Shown: in pieces, positions 34,653 through 43,368 of the stretch
Layout of the letters: every line of letters begins with the position of its first letter
Position numbering within the stretch: the stretch's first letter is position 1
Source: an uncultured Clostridia bacterium
GTDB lineage: Bacteria > Bacillota > Clostridia > Christensenellales > Borkfalkiaceae
Length of the DNA stretch: 64,000 nt
Direction of reading: 5' to 3'
Assembly: GCA_944368155.1 (NCBI GenBank)
Contig: CALVWW010000006.1
Coordinates: forward strand, 1-64,000
Made by a program: the position numbers and the translations under genes
Notes under the pieces: model-generated
The model's input: only the letters and a program-made list of their open reading frames with translations
Told to the model about the DNA's origin: nothing
Databases searched by the model: none

Positions 34653-36449
34653 GTGGCCGGTTACGACAGAGATTTTTTGCGGCTTCTCACCGAAAAACTT
34701 AATATCGTCGACGTGGCTTCTTCGTATATGCACCTCGAAAAAAAGGGAGGCACCTTTTGGGCGTGTTGTCCCTTTCACCATGAAAAGACGGCGTCCTTTC
34801 ATATAGACGAAGCGCGGCAGTTCTATCACTGTTTCGGCTGCGGCGTTTCGGGCAACGTTATAACGCTCGTAAAGGAGATGGAAAACGTAGACTTCGGCGA
34901 CGCAGTAAAAATTCTTGCGGAGCGGGCAAATCTTCCCCTGCCCCAGACCTCGTTCGACGGCGAACGAACTGCCGAAATAAAGCGCAGGCGCGACACGCTC
35001 CTGAAAATTATGAACGATTGCGCCCACTTTTACCTCGATAACCTCAATTCGGGCAAGGCGGACGCGCACGTGGAATATATACTCTCGCGCGCTATTCCGT
35101 CGAACGTAGTGCGTTCGTTCGGCCTCGGCGCAAGCCTGAACTATTCCGACCTTCCCAAATATCTGCTTGCAAAGGGCTATTCCAGGCAGGATATTGTGGA
35201 TAGCGGCGCCGTAAACGATGTCGACGGAAGGCTTTCCGACGCACAGGGCGGCAGGCTGATATTCCCCATCATCAACGCCTTTGACGAGGTGGTTGCATTC
35301 GGCGGCCGCGCCCTTAAAAAGACAGATTTTGCAAAATATAAAAACACAAAGGAAACTTTGATTTTCAACAAGAGCAAAATGCTCTACAATATAAACAGGC
35401 TCAAAAAACTGCGCCGCTCGGGCGGACTCAAAGAGGTGATAATGGTTGAAGGCTACATGGATACCATATCGCTTGCGCAGGGAGGTTTCAAAAACGTAGT
35501 CGCCAGCATGGGCACGTCGCTAACGCAGGAACAGGCCCGCCTTTTAAAGAGGTACACAAACACCGTGCTCATCAGTTACGACGGCGACAGCGCCGGCCAG
35601 AAGGCAAATATGCGCGGGCTTGAAATTCTGAGGAGCGAGGGCATAGAGGTGCGGGTAGTTCCCCTGCCCGAGGGGCTTGACCCCGACGACGTAATAAAAA
35701 AGCTCGGCCCCGAGGAATATAAAAAATGCCTCGATTCGGCGATGCCGCTCATCGACTACAAGATGAAGGTCGCGCGCTCGGGCTACGATTTGTCGAAGCC
35801 CGAAGAAAAGGTAAAGTATGTGGGCGACGCTCTCAAAGTTGTGCGCTCGGCAGAGAGCGCTTCCGAGCGTGAATTGCTTTTAAAAAACCTGCGCGACGAG
35901 ACGGGCATCAGCTTTGAATCTTTAAACCGCGACCTTCAGCAGGTTCCGGCGGAGAGGCAGGAGCGCATGGAAGAGAAACCTAAAATCTCTGCCGATTCCG
36001 CCGACGTGCACAAGAAGGCCTCGCGGTATGTAGCGGCGGCGTTCCTGTTCGGCGCCGACTATACTAAGGATATAGATATCGATTCCGTACCCTTTGCCGA
36101 CGATGTGCACAAACTTATTTCAAGTTATGTAAAGAGCAAGGCCCTGCTCGGGGAAAAGATAACTCTGAGCGAAATTTTCGACTTTTTTGACGAAGGGACT
36201 GCCGAATATGACGAGCTCTGCCGCGTGCTCGATTTGAACGACGGCGAAAATCTGGGCGGCGACGTGCAGAAGAAATATTTTTCCGACTGCCTGCGCCAGC
36301 TTCAGGCAGACAGGATAATAAAGGCAATCGACGAAGTCAAGCGGCAGTTCGCCGCCTCGGACGACGTCGCTGAAAAAAGGCGCGCCGCAGAAATACTGCA
36401 GCAGCTCATAAAGCAAAAGGAAAAATTAAAAAGCGGAGATATACGATGA
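34653..36449 (+). CDS. dnaG: DNA primase
   Basis: 598 residues from a GTG (GAGG upstream). N-terminal CHC2 zinc finger [12 protein letters not shown] ... CFGCGVSGN; central TOPRIM catalytic core [12 protein letters not shown] and [12 protein letters not shown]-terminal helicase-interaction domain. Synthesises RNA primers at the replication fork. Overlaps rpoD by 4 bases, the conserved dnaG-rpoD arrangement. Confidence 0.97.
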   Translation: MAGYDRDFLRLLTEKLNIVDVASSYMHLEKKGGTFWACCPFHHEKTASFHIDEARQFYHCFGCGVSGNVITLVKEMENVDFGDAVKILAERANLPLPQTSFDGERTAEIKRRRDTLLKIMNDCAHFYLDNLNSGKADAHVEYILSRAIPSNVVRSFGLGASLNYSDLPKYLLAKGYSRQDIVDSGAVNDVDGRLSDAQGGRLIFPIINAFDEVVAFGGRALKKTDFAKYKNTKETLIFNKSKMLYNINRLKKLRRSGGLKEVIMVEGYMDTISLAQGGFKNVVASMGTSLTQEQARLLKRYTNTVLISYDGDSAGQKANMRGLEILRSEGIEVRVVPLPEGLDPDDVIKKLGPEEYKKCLDSAMPLIDYKMKVARSGYDLSKPEEKVKYVGDALKVVRSAESASERELLLKNLRDETGISFESLNRDLQQVPAERQERMEEKPKISADSADVHKKASRYVAAAFLFGADYTKDIDIDSVPFADDVHKLISSYVKSKALLGEKITLSEIFDFFDEGTAEYDELCRVLDLNDGENLGGDVQKKYFSDCLRQLQADRIIKAIDEVKRQFAASDDVAEKRRAAEILQQLIKQKEKLKSGDIR

Positions 36450-37504
36450 GTTTATCCGAACAGAAATTAAACGACATTTTAAAAAAGATTATCGAAGAAT
36501 TCGGCCCCAAAGGCTCTATCACGACAAACAACCTGTGCGACATAATGGAGAAGTACGATACCACTCCCAATCAGATGGACTTCGTGTACAAATCTGTGGC
36601 CGACGCAGGCATACAGATAATCGACGAGGCAGAGAGGGACAGGGAGCTGTATGAACAGGCGCTCTCCGATATCGGGCTTGACGACCCCGTAAAGATGTAC
36701 CTCAAGGACATCGGCCGCGTTCCCCTTCTTTCTGCCGACGACGAGATAGAACTTGCCCGCAGGATGCAGGAGGGCGACGAGGAGGCGAAGAAAAAGCTTT
36801 CGGAGGCGAATCTGAGGCTCGTCGTATCCATAGCCAAGCGCTACGTAGGCCGCGGCATGCTCTTTCTCGACCTCATTCAGGAGGGCAATCTGGGATTGAT
36901 GAAGGCGGTCGAAAAATTCGACTACCAGAAGGGTTTCAAGTTTTCGACATACGCCACATGGTGGATAAGGCAGGCCATAACGCGCGCCATTGCCGACCAG
37001 GCCCGCACAATACGTATTCCCGTGCATATGGTCGAAACGATAAACAAGCTCACGCGTGTGTCGAGGTTGCTCACGCAACGCTTCGGCCGCGAGCCTACCC
37101 CTGCCGAGATTGCCAAGGAGATGAATATCTCCGAGGAGCGTGTGCGCGAAATCCAGAAGATAGCTCAGGACCCTGTGTCGCTTGAAACGCCCATAGGCGA
37201 AGAGGAAGATTCCCATCTCGGCGATTTCATAGAGGATGAAACTACCGTAACTCCCTCCGACAGCGTGTCTACGACAATGCTCAAGGAGACGCTGCTGTCC
37301 GTTTTGAACAGCCTCACCCCGCGCGAGGAGAAAGTTTTGCGCCTTCGTTACGGAGTAGACGACGGACGCCCCCGCACCCTGGAGGAGGTTGGCAAGGAGT
37401 TCAACGTCACCCGTGAACGTATCCGCCAGATAGAGGCCAAAGCCTTAAGAAAGCTGCGTCACCCCTCGCGTTCAAAGCACCTCAAAGATTTCCTCGATAC
37501 TTAA
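36446..37504 (+). CDS. rpoD: Housekeeping sigma factor RpoD (SigA)
   Basis: 352 residues. A short region 1.1, then 1.2 ([16 protein letters not shown]), region 2 ([37 protein letters not shown]), region 3, and region 4.2 helix-turn-helix ([20 protein letters not shown]). Directs RNA polymerase to the TTGACA/TATAAT promoters seen throughout this window. Confidence 0.97.
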   Translation: MSLSEQKLNDILKKIIEEFGPKGSITTNNLCDIMEKYDTTPNQMDFVYKSVADAGIQIIDEAERDRELYEQALSDIGLDDPVKMYLKDIGRVPLLSADDEIELARRMQEGDEEAKKKLSEANLRLVVSIAKRYVGRGMLFLDLIQEGNLGLMKAVEKFDYQKGFKFSTYATWWIRQAITRAIADQARTIRIPVHMVETINKLTRVSRLLTQRFGREPTPAEIAKEMNISEERVREIQKIAQDPVSLETPIGEEEDSHLGDFIEDETTVTPSDSVSTTMLKETLLSVLNSLTPREEKVLRLRYGVDDGRPRTLEEVGKEFNVTRERIRQIEAKALRKLRHPSRSKHLKDFLDT

Positions 37505-37505
37505 G

Positions 37506-38174
37506 ATGACCGAACGTCTTAAAAAACTGTGCGCGCTTTTGGATAAGTGCGACCGCTTTGTGGATGTGGGCTGTGACCACGGCTATTGCACAAAGTATAT
37601 GCTCGATTCGGGGCTTTGCAACAGGGCGGTTATTGCCGATGTGAGCGCAAAGAGCCTATCAAAGGCCGAAAAATTGCTTGCGGAATATGTTTCAGCCGGC
37701 AGGTGCGCTTCCGTCTGTTGCGACGGGCTGGAATCGATAGATAGAGGGGACGACCTCGTTTTAATTGCCGGTATGGGCGGCGAAGAGATATTGAAGATTA
37801 TAAAAAGCGCATATATACCGCATTCATTTGTATTTCAGCCCATGAAAAACGCTCCCGAATTGCGCGAATACCTGCTTGAAAGCGGTTGCGCTATAGATTA
37901 CGACGGACTGTTTACCGAAACCCGGGCCGGGCTCGTCAAAAACTATTTTGCAATAAAGGGCAGGGCCGGTGGCAAAACGGCACGCCCGTATACAGCGGCC
38001 GAACTTGCCTACGGGCGCGACAGTCTCGGCACACCCGAGCTTGAAGCGCTCTTAAATTACGAACTTACGAAAAATCTCGCATACGCGCAGGGCGGCCTTT
38101 CACCGCAGTCGCGTGCGGAGGTAGAGAGCAGAATTCAATTTATAAAGGGGGTATTGAACGGTGAAACCGTTTGA
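37506..38174 (+). CDS. trmK: tRNA (adenine-22-N1)-methyltransferase TrmK
   Basis: 222 residues. SAM-binding motif CDRFVDVGCDHGYCTKYML, then VIADVSAKSLSKAEKLL and LIAGMGGEEI. Methylates A22 of bacterial tRNAs. Starts one base after the rpoD stop and precedes nif3/yqfO, as in Bacillus. Confidence 0.93.
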   Translation: MTERLKKLCALLDKCDRFVDVGCDHGYCTKYMLDSGLCNRAVIADVSAKSLSKAEKLLAEYVSAGRCASVCCDGLESIDRGDDLVLIAGMGGEEILKIIKSAYIPHSFVFQPMKNAPELREYLLESGCAIDYDGLFTETRAGLVKNYFAIKGRAGGKTARPYTAAELAYGRDSLGTPELEALLNYELTKNLAYAQGGLSPQSRAEVESRIQFIKGVLNGETV

Positions 38175-38949
38175 GATGCTTGCTGTTTTGGAGCGCGAGG
38201 TCGCTCCTGTGGCGTTGAGCGACGAATTGTGCGCAAAGTTCGGCGCATACGACAACAGCGGGTTGATTTTAAATTGCGGAAACGAAGTGAACGGCGCGCT
38301 CTTTTCGCTTGACCTGAGCCCCGCCGCCGCTAAAAAGGCTGAAGAGCTCGGGTATAACCTTATAGTCACCCACCACCCTGCAATATATTCGCCGGTAAAG
38401 CGCATAGACTGCGCGCCCGGTTCTCCTACCGAAGCACTTGCCTTTTGCGCTATCCGCGGCATATCGGTCATATCCATGCACCTCAATTTCGACGCCGCAC
38501 CGCGCGGAATAGACTATTATCTCATGCGCGGCCTTGGCGGAGAATGTGAAGAGGCGCTCTTAAACCCGCTCTCCTCGGGCGGGTACGGCAGGGTGTTTTC
38601 CGTGCGCCCGCAGAGTTTTGACGGGTTTTGCTCAAATATTTCAAAACAATTTGAAAGCGGCAAATGTCGCTGCTACAGCGCAGGGCGCGAGGTTAAAAAG
38701 GTGGCCTCATTCTGCGGAGCGGGCTGCGACGAAGACTCGATAGAGTTCGCTGTATCACACGGCGCCGACACTTTCGTTTCGGCGGATATGAAGCATCATC
38801 ACATTGCGGCGCTTTCGGCCGCGGGATTAAACGTGGTCGAAATGACGCATTATTGCTCTGAAATATACGGGTTTGAGCGCATATATGCCTCGTTGAATTG
38901 CATTAAAGAAATACCTTCATTATTTTATAAAGAGAGTATTTTGTTTTAA
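38161..38949 (+). CDS. yqfO: Nif3-like dinuclear metal-centre protein
   Basis: 262 residues, the short form without the central insertion found in Bacillus YqfO (about 370). Metal-binding motifs VTHHPAIYSPVKRID, MHLNFDAAPRGIDYYL and SADMKHHH. Hexameric ring protein; proposed GTP cyclohydrolase-like activity, in vivo role unclear. GTG start with AAAGGGGG upstream, overlapping trmK by 14 bases. Confidence 0.92.
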   Translation: MKPFEMLAVLEREVAPVALSDELCAKFGAYDNSGLILNCGNEVNGALFSLDLSPAAAKKAEELGYNLIVTHHPAIYSPVKRIDCAPGSPTEALAFCAIRGISVISMHLNFDAAPRGIDYYLMRGLGGECEEALLNPLSSGGYGRVFSVRPQSFDGFCSNISKQFESGKCRCYSAGREVKKVASFCGAGCDEDSIEFAVSHGADTFVSADMKHHHIAALSAAGLNVVEMTHYCSEIYGFERIYASLNCIKEIPSLFYKESILF

Positions 38950-39018
38950 CGCGGCTAAGGCTCCCTTTGCCGCAATTTGCGGCGTCGCCGCATCGCAAAA
39001 AATTTTAAGGAGAGAACG

Positions 39019-39720
39019 ATGTCACAGATTGAACAGCTTTTAAAATATCAGCAGGAAGATGAAAAGCTCATAAAGATAGAGCAGGAAACCGCCTCGTCGG
39101 AGGAGCGTAAAAAGTACATGCAGGCCAAGAGTTTTATGACTAAAGCTCCCGAAAAGCTCGACCAGATAGACGCCAAGGCCGCCGAACTCGAGCGCATGGC
39201 CGCGCGCCTCGGCGCTGCCTATGAGGAGCTCTCGGAGGCGCTCAAAGATTTTGATGCGCTCGACGAGATGGTGGAAGAGGGTGCAAACGTATCCTTCTAT
39301 AAAAAATCGGCGCTTTCGCTTCAGGAGAAAATAAAATCGCTGAAGGGTGAGATAAATGCGCTCACGGCAAACGTAAAATCTGTCGACGAGGAATATAAGG
39401 CGCTCAAAAAGAAGGTAATCTCCATGCAGAAGCAGTATAAGGAGAGTCATGCGGTATATACCGCATATAAAGAGCAGAAAAAAAAGGAGATGGCTGTTAT
39501 AGAGGCCGAGCTCAAAGAGCTTGCAAAATCTATCGACCCTGCTATCTTTGCAAAATATCAGACCAAGCGCAGCGAGCGAATATTCCCTATAATATGCGAA
39601 GTAAAGGCCGACCGTTGCTCTAAGTGCGGCATAGAACTCTCGCTTGCCGGCAAAGAGAGCCTCGCCTCGCGCGAGGTGGTGGAATGCGAAAACTGCCACA
39701 GATTTTTATATAAAAAGTAA
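39019..39720 (+). CDS. Coiled-coil protein with C-terminal C4 zinc ribbon
   Basis: 233 residues from ATG 39019 (AAGGAG upstream). A long coiled coil (residues about 5-165, heptads rich in Lys and Glu) ends in a zinc ribbon CSKCGIELS ... CENCHRFLY. This architecture is found next to nif3 in many bacteria, with proposed nucleic-acid or translation-linked roles; exact function unknown. Confidence 0.88.
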   Translation: MSQIEQLLKYQQEDEKLIKIEQETASSEERKKYMQAKSFMTKAPEKLDQIDAKAAELERMAARLGAAYEELSEALKDFDALDEMVEEGANVSFYKKSALSLQEKIKSLKGEINALTANVKSVDEEYKALKKKVISMQKQYKESHAVYTAYKEQKKKEMAVIEAELKELAKSIDPAIFAKYQTKRSERIFPIICEVKADRCSKCGIELSLAGKESLASREVVECENCHRFLYKK

Positions 39721-39737
39721 GCATTTATTGTAGTTGT

Positions 39738-39766
39738 CATATCCTGTAAATTAATTACAGGATATG
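39738..39766. other. AT-rich palindrome
   Basis: CATATCCTGTAA, ATTAA, TTACAGGATATG: a 12-base inverted repeat 18 bases after the zinc-ribbon gene and about 30 bases before the small-RNA promoter. No T-run, so it may be an operator rather than a terminator. Confidence 0.6.
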
Positions 39767-39796
39767 TGCAATATGTACAAAATTTTATAAAATCTA

Positions 39797-39825
39797 TTGA
39801 CAGTTTTGCTTTCAGGTGTTATTAT
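39797..39825 (+). promoter_or_regulatory. Promoter of the small RNA
   Basis: TTGACA, 17-base spacer, TATTAT; nearly consensus. Confidence 0.8.
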
Positions 39826-39830
39826 CAAAG

Positions 39831-39945
39831 AACCCACAAGGGCTACACTGTTATTTATAAAGCGGCAGGAAAGCTGCAACTTAATAGCAATGCAAAAGGA
39901 ACGGCAGTTTATGGCGGTTAACGCTATCGCTCCCGTTCTTTTTTT
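39831..39945 (+). ncRNA. Candidate structured small RNA, family not recognised
   Basis: About 115 bases between a near-consensus promoter and an intrinsic terminator. Helices readable by eye: CCC/GGG at the 5' end; GTTATT (39850-39855) with AATAGC (39883-39888); inside it GCGGC (39862-39866) with GCTGC (39873-39877) closing an AGGAAA loop; then a terminator stem GAACGG (39899-39904) with CCGTTC (39933-39938), enclosing ATGGCG/CGCTAT, followed by seven T. The downstream hydrolase gene has its own promoter (39970), so this looks like a free-standing RNA and not its leader. It matches no riboswitch, SRP or 6S consensus I know. Confidence 0.6.
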
Positions 39946-39969
39946 GCGGCAGATTTTTATTTTCTGCGT

Positions 39970-39998
39970 TTGACATTTTTTCTTTTGAATAGTAAACT
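39970..39998 (+). promoter_or_regulatory. Promoter of the SGNH hydrolase gene
   Basis: TTGACA, 17-base spacer, TAAACT, 31 bases before the start codon. Confidence 0.75.
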
Positions 39999-40028
39999 GA
40001 AATCAAACAATATACGGAGTTGAATTTT

Positions 40029-40715
40029 ATGAGCAATTTAAAGGGCAAAAAGGTACTTGTCTTTGGCGACAGTATAATGTTTGGTTCGGGCAACAACGGC
40101 TTCGGCGTGGGGGAGTATCTGGTAAAAGATTTAGGGGTCACTTGCAAAAAATACGCTGTAGGCGGCGCGCGCGTCGGCTTTAAAGAGGGCAAGAGCTGGC
40201 TTCCCGAACAGGTGATGAAGGCGATAGAGAACAGGGAAGAGGCCGACTATATTGTGTTCGACGGCTTTACAAACGACTGCAATATCTCGGAAGGGGCAAC
40301 CGAGCCCGACGTGCCTCTCGGCGAAATACCATATGGCTATGAATGCGGGGATGTATTTTCCCTCACAAAAGAGGGCAGCGATTTTTCCGCCTGCTTCCAG
40401 TCTGTAATATATACATTTCTGACCCGCTTTCCGCAGGCCAAACTGCTATTTGTTCGTCCGCACAATATGGGCAGGCGCGACGATAAACTGCAGAGAAAGT
40501 ACGGTAAACGTGCCATATCCATCTGTGAAAAATGGGGAGTGCCCTATGTGGACCTGTACCGAGAGAGCGGGCTGAATACCTTTATACCTGTTCACCGCGA
40601 TATGTTTACATGCGACAGTTACGGTTGGGGCAAGGGCGACTGCACACATCCCAACGCGGCAGGATACGAGCTCAAGTATATGCCGCTCATAGAATCGGCT
40701 TTGCTCCGCCTTTAA
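40029..40715 (+). CDS. SGNH/GDSL-type hydrolase
   Basis: 228 residues from ATG 40029 (CGGAG upstream). Block I VLVFGDSIMFGSG with the nucleophile Ser; the block III Asn in FTNDC; block V 'GDCTHPNAAGYELKY' with the Asp-x-x-His pair. No signal peptide, so cytoplasmic. The family hydrolyses esters (lipids, acetylated sugars); substrate unknown. Confidence 0.9.
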   Translation: MSNLKGKKVLVFGDSIMFGSGNNGFGVGEYLVKDLGVTCKKYAVGGARVGFKEGKSWLPEQVMKAIENREEADYIVFDGFTNDCNISEGATEPDVPLGEIPYGYECGDVFSLTKEGSDFSACFQSVIYTFLTRFPQAKLLFVRPHNMGRRDDKLQRKYGKRAISICEKWGVPYVDLYRESGLNTFIPVHRDMFTCDSYGWGKGDCTHPNAAGYELKYMPLIESALLRL

Positions 40716-40752
40716 CTAAAAAATAAATTTGATTGTGCATTGAGAGGTGTTA

Positions 40753-41382
40753 ATGAAAGTTTTAATGCTCAACGGCAGTCCCCATAAGGCGGGCTGCACT
40801 CATACGGCGCTTTCGATAGTTGCTGACGAGCTCAAAAAGCAGGGCGTTGAAAGTGAAATAATCTGGCTTGGCAACGGCCCCGTGCGCGGCTGCATAGGTT
40901 GCGCCGGTTGCCGCAGAAACGGAAAGGACAGGTGCGTGTTCGGCGACGACGGCGTGGCCGACATTGCCGAAAAGTTCAAAGAAGCCGACGGCTATGTGAT
41001 AGGTGCCGCCGTGCACTACGCTTCGCCGAACGGAGCTATGATGGCCGCCCTCGACCGCATTTTCTATTCTGCAGGCAAACATTTTCAGTTCAAGCCGATA
41101 GCTTCGGTAGTTTCCGCCCGCCGCGCGGGGACAACTGCCTCATACGACGTGCTGAACAAGTATTGCGGCATAAATAATATGATTATGGTGCCCTCAACTT
41201 ATTGGAACATGGTGCACGGCTACACGCCTGAAGACGTTATGCAGGACAGGGAGGGCGTATCGGTAATGCGCGCAATAGGTTCGAATATGGCGTGGCTTTT
41301 GAAGTTGCTCGAAAAGGCAAAGGGCACCCCGCTTGAAAAACCTGTTATCATACCTAAAGAGATGACAAATTTTATAAGATAA
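40753..41382 (+). CDS. Flavodoxin-fold FMN reductase (iron-sulfur flavoprotein type)
   Basis: 209 residues from ATG 40753. N-terminal FMN-phosphate loop LMLNGSPHKAGCTHTAL; a cysteine cluster RGCIGCAGCRRNGKDRC near residue 45-60, and YVIGAAVHYASPNGAMMAAL. Members are NAD(P)H-dependent FMN oxidoreductases, some with an iron-sulfur cluster. Likely redox role in the cytoplasm; electron donor unknown. Confidence 0.9.
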   Translation: MKVLMLNGSPHKAGCTHTALSIVADELKKQGVESEIIWLGNGPVRGCIGCAGCRRNGKDRCVFGDDGVADIAEKFKEADGYVIGAAVHYASPNGAMMAALDRIFYSAGKHFQFKPIASVVSARRAGTTASYDVLNKYCGINNMIMVPSTYWNMVHGYTPEDVMQDREGVSVMRAIGSNMAWLLKLLEKAKGTPLEKPVIIPKEMTNFIR

Positions 41383-41401
41383 TAAAGTTCGTCTATAAAT
41401 T

Positions 41402-41446
41402 AAATGCCCCTGCGGGCGCAACATTGCGCCCGCAGGGGCATTTTTA
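41402..41446. terminator. Bidirectional terminator
   Basis: AAATGCCCCTGCGGGCGCAA and its complement, with T-runs on both strands, between convergent genes. Confidence 0.9.
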
Positions 41447-41471
41447 AGTTCAGAATTTATTAGCTGATAAT

Positions 41472-42803
41472 TTATGGAGTTACGCGGTTGATGTCGCGGG
41501 GGAACATTGCGGCATAGCGCACGTTTTTGAATCCCAGAAGGTGCATTGTCAACCTCTCAAGGCCGAGGCCGAGTCCGCCGTGAGGGGGCGCGCCGTACTT
41601 ATGCAGCATCAGGTATGTGTCGAACTCCTCGGGGTTCATGCCGAGCCGTTTCATTTTCTCGACCTGCATATTGTAATCGTGTATCCTCTGCCCGCCGCTG
41701 GTAATCTCTATGCCGCGGAACAAAAGGTCGAACGAAAGAGTAACTTCGGGGTCCTCGGGGTCGTCCATGGTGTAGAAGGGGCGTTTTTTCGAAAGATAAT
41801 GTGTTACAAACAAAAAGTCGCTTCCGTACTGCTGTTTTGCCCACTTGCCGAGGAACGCTTCTTCCTCCGGCTCGAAGTCCTTCATGTCGGTAATATTTTT
41901 AAGTTTTTTAACGCACAGTTCCTTGGCGTCTTTGAAACGTATGCAGGGTATTTTGTCTATTTCGGGTATTTCAACTTTTAAAAGCTCTATCTCGGTCGCA
42001 TACTCGCGCTTTAACAGCTCCATTATATATTTGAGAACACCCGTCTCCATTTCCATGATGTCGGTGAAACTGTCGATAAAGCCCATTTCAAAGTCCATGG
42101 AGATGTATTCGTTCAGATGTCTGCTCGTGTCGTGGTGCTCGGCGCGGAACACGGGGCCTATTTCAAATACCCTCTCATAAACGGGCACGAGCGCCTGCTT
42201 ATAGAGCTGGGGGCTCTGCGCAAGGAACACCGTTTTGCCGAAATAATCGAGCTTGAACACGTTTGTGCCGCCCTCAGCGCCCGCAAAGTTTATCTTGGGG
42301 GTGTGTATTTCGGTAAAACCGCAGTTTGAAAGGTGCTCCCTGAAGCCGCGCTGTATGCCTTCCTGAATCTTGAAAACAGCGCGCTCTTTGGGGTTGCGCA
42401 GCGTTACGGGGCGATAGTCGAGGTCTACGCTCAGGTCGCAGTTCACCTGCTTCTTGTTTATAACCACGGGAGGTATAGCCGCGGGTACTGAGAGAATTTC
42501 TATGTTGTGAATCTGTATCTCAAATCTTTCGCTTCCGTCGCGGGTCTGGCTCTTTACGACCTTTCCGGTAATTTTTGCCGCCGCCTGTTCCACGACGTTT
42601 TCGCTCATGCGGTAGTCGGAAAATTCGGGCGAGTATACGCACTGAATAAGTTCGCGTGCGGTGCGCAAGATTATAAAGGCAAAGTCGCTCATGTCTCTGA
42701 TGTTGTGAATGGCGCCCTTTATGCTTATGATTTTACCTTCGTTTTCTTTGAAGGCGGAGTAGGGAGTGGTGCCGTCGTTGAGTTCGCCGGTCATGTATTC
42801 CAT
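41472..42803 (-). CDS. Archaeal-type aspartyl-tRNA synthetase (probable non-discriminating AspRS2)
   Basis: 443 residues. N-terminal OB fold binds the anticodon. Class II motif 2 FRAEHHDTSRHLNEYISMDF and motif 3 GLGLGLERLTM. 'GGQRIHDYNMQVEKMKRLG', 'KYGAPPHGG' and the ending MFPRDINRVTP are those of archaeal-type AspRS, not AsnRS. It lacks the bacterial GAD insertion. A second, bacterial-type aspS lies at 53346. In species with both, the archaeal type is usually the enzyme that also charges tRNA-Asn with Asp for GatCAB. Own promoter. Confidence 0.9.
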   Translation of the reverse strand: MEYMTGELNDGTTPYSAFKENEGKIISIKGAIHNIRDMSDFAFIILRTARELIQCVYSPEFSDYRMSENVVEQAAAKITGKVVKSQTRDGSERFEIQIHNIEILSVPAAIPPVVINKKQVNCDLSVDLDYRPVTLRNPKERAVFKIQEGIQRGFREHLSNCGFTEIHTPKINFAGAEGGTNVFKLDYFGKTVFLAQSPQLYKQALVPVYERVFEIGPVFRAEHHDTSRHLNEYISMDFEMGFIDSFTDIMEMETGVLKYIMELLKREYATEIELLKVEIPEIDKIPCIRFKDAKELCVKKLKNITDMKDFEPEEEAFLGKWAKQQYGSDFLFVTHYLSKKRPFYTMDDPEDPEVTLSFDLLFRGIEITSGGQRIHDYNMQVEKMKRLGMNPEEFDTYLMLHKYGAPPHGGLGLGLERLTMHLLGFKNVRYAAMFPRDINRVTP

Positions 42804-42828
42804 AAAAACACCTCAAAATAAATTTTCA

Positions 42829-42857
42829 TGTATAATTTTAAGTCTTTTGCCTGTAAA
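42829..42857 (-). promoter_or_regulatory. Promoter of the archaeal-type aspS
   Basis: On the minus strand TTTACA (42857-42852), 17 bases, TATACA (42834-42829). Confidence 0.6.
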
Positions 42858-42976
42858 AATCAAGTAAAATGCATGCATATGCCCGTTATTTTGGACGGCG
42901 GTGCAAGGCGATGCCGGGATTGACTCCGTTTAAAAATTTTTGGTAAAAATTTACCGATATAATGGGTGCTCGGCTA

Positions 42977-43005
42977 TTGCATTTCCCTTTGGTAGTTGCT
43001 ATAAT
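42977..43005 (+). promoter_or_regulatory. Promoter of the 6S-like RNA
   Basis: TTGCAT, 17-base spacer, TATAAT. Confidence 0.7.
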
Positions 43006-43011
43006 AAATAC

Positions 43012-43196
43012 AGAAGTCTGCGGTGTTCGTGGTATGGGAAATTCGTAATCCACAATACAAATACGGGAGCGGGACGTTCGCGGAAATAGGCAAGGTCTGT
43101 ATTTTACGGAAAGTCCGATGTTTCGCTTCGCCGCACCCACCTGGGAGAACCTGGGTTAATACTTTTTCATATCACGGCACAGGCGGATGAATTTGA
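43012..43196 (+). ncRNA. ssrS: 6S RNA candidate
   Basis: About 185 non-coding bases behind a good promoter. The 5' end (GTCTGCGGTGTTCGTGGTATG) can pair with the 3' end (CATATCACGGCACAGGCGGAT) to form a long closing helix. Near the 3' end is the hairpin CACCCACCTGGGAGAACCTG followed by GGTTA, which resembles the conserved 3'-side hairpin of bacterial 6S RNAs. 6S RNA folds as an open promoter mimic and sequesters the housekeeping polymerase in stationary phase. Ends are approximate. Confidence 0.65.
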
Positions 43197-43254
43197 TTTG
43201 ATAATATTTTCGGCAGAAGGCTGATTTTTTTCAGATAATCACCAATGTCTATAC

Positions 43255-43286
43255 GGCGGCGGGCGCTTTAAGCGCCCGCCGCCTTT
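43255..43286 (+). terminator. Terminator downstream of the 6S-like RNA
   Basis: Perfect palindrome GGCGGCGGGCGCTTTA and complement followed by TTT. Confidence 0.75.
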
Positions 43287-43333
43287 CCCATACCTTATTA
43301 TCAGCCGCCGCATACACTTTTGTTGTCCGCTTA

Positions 43334-43362
43334 TTGACAATGCCGCCGCGCACAGCTATAAT
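43334..43362 (+). promoter_or_regulatory. bioY promoter
   Basis: TTGACA, 17-base spacer, TATAAT; only six bases separate the -10 box from the bioY ATG, implying a leaderless message. Confidence 0.75.
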
Positions 43363-43368
43363 TAAACT

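Noticed and set aside
36479..37216. Minus-strand open frame of 245 residues opposite rpoD
   Set aside because: Antisense to the sigma factor; no start signals or family match.
39831..39945. Known riboswitch or SRP RNA
   Set aside because: No c-di-GMP, preQ1, purine, THF, guanidine or SRP consensus could be fitted, and the RNA has a terminator before an independently promoted gene.
41472..42803. Asparaginyl-tRNA synthetase
   Set aside because: The size fits AsnRS, but RHLNEYISMDF, GGQRIHDYNMQ and FPRDINRVTP are archaeal-type AspRS signatures.
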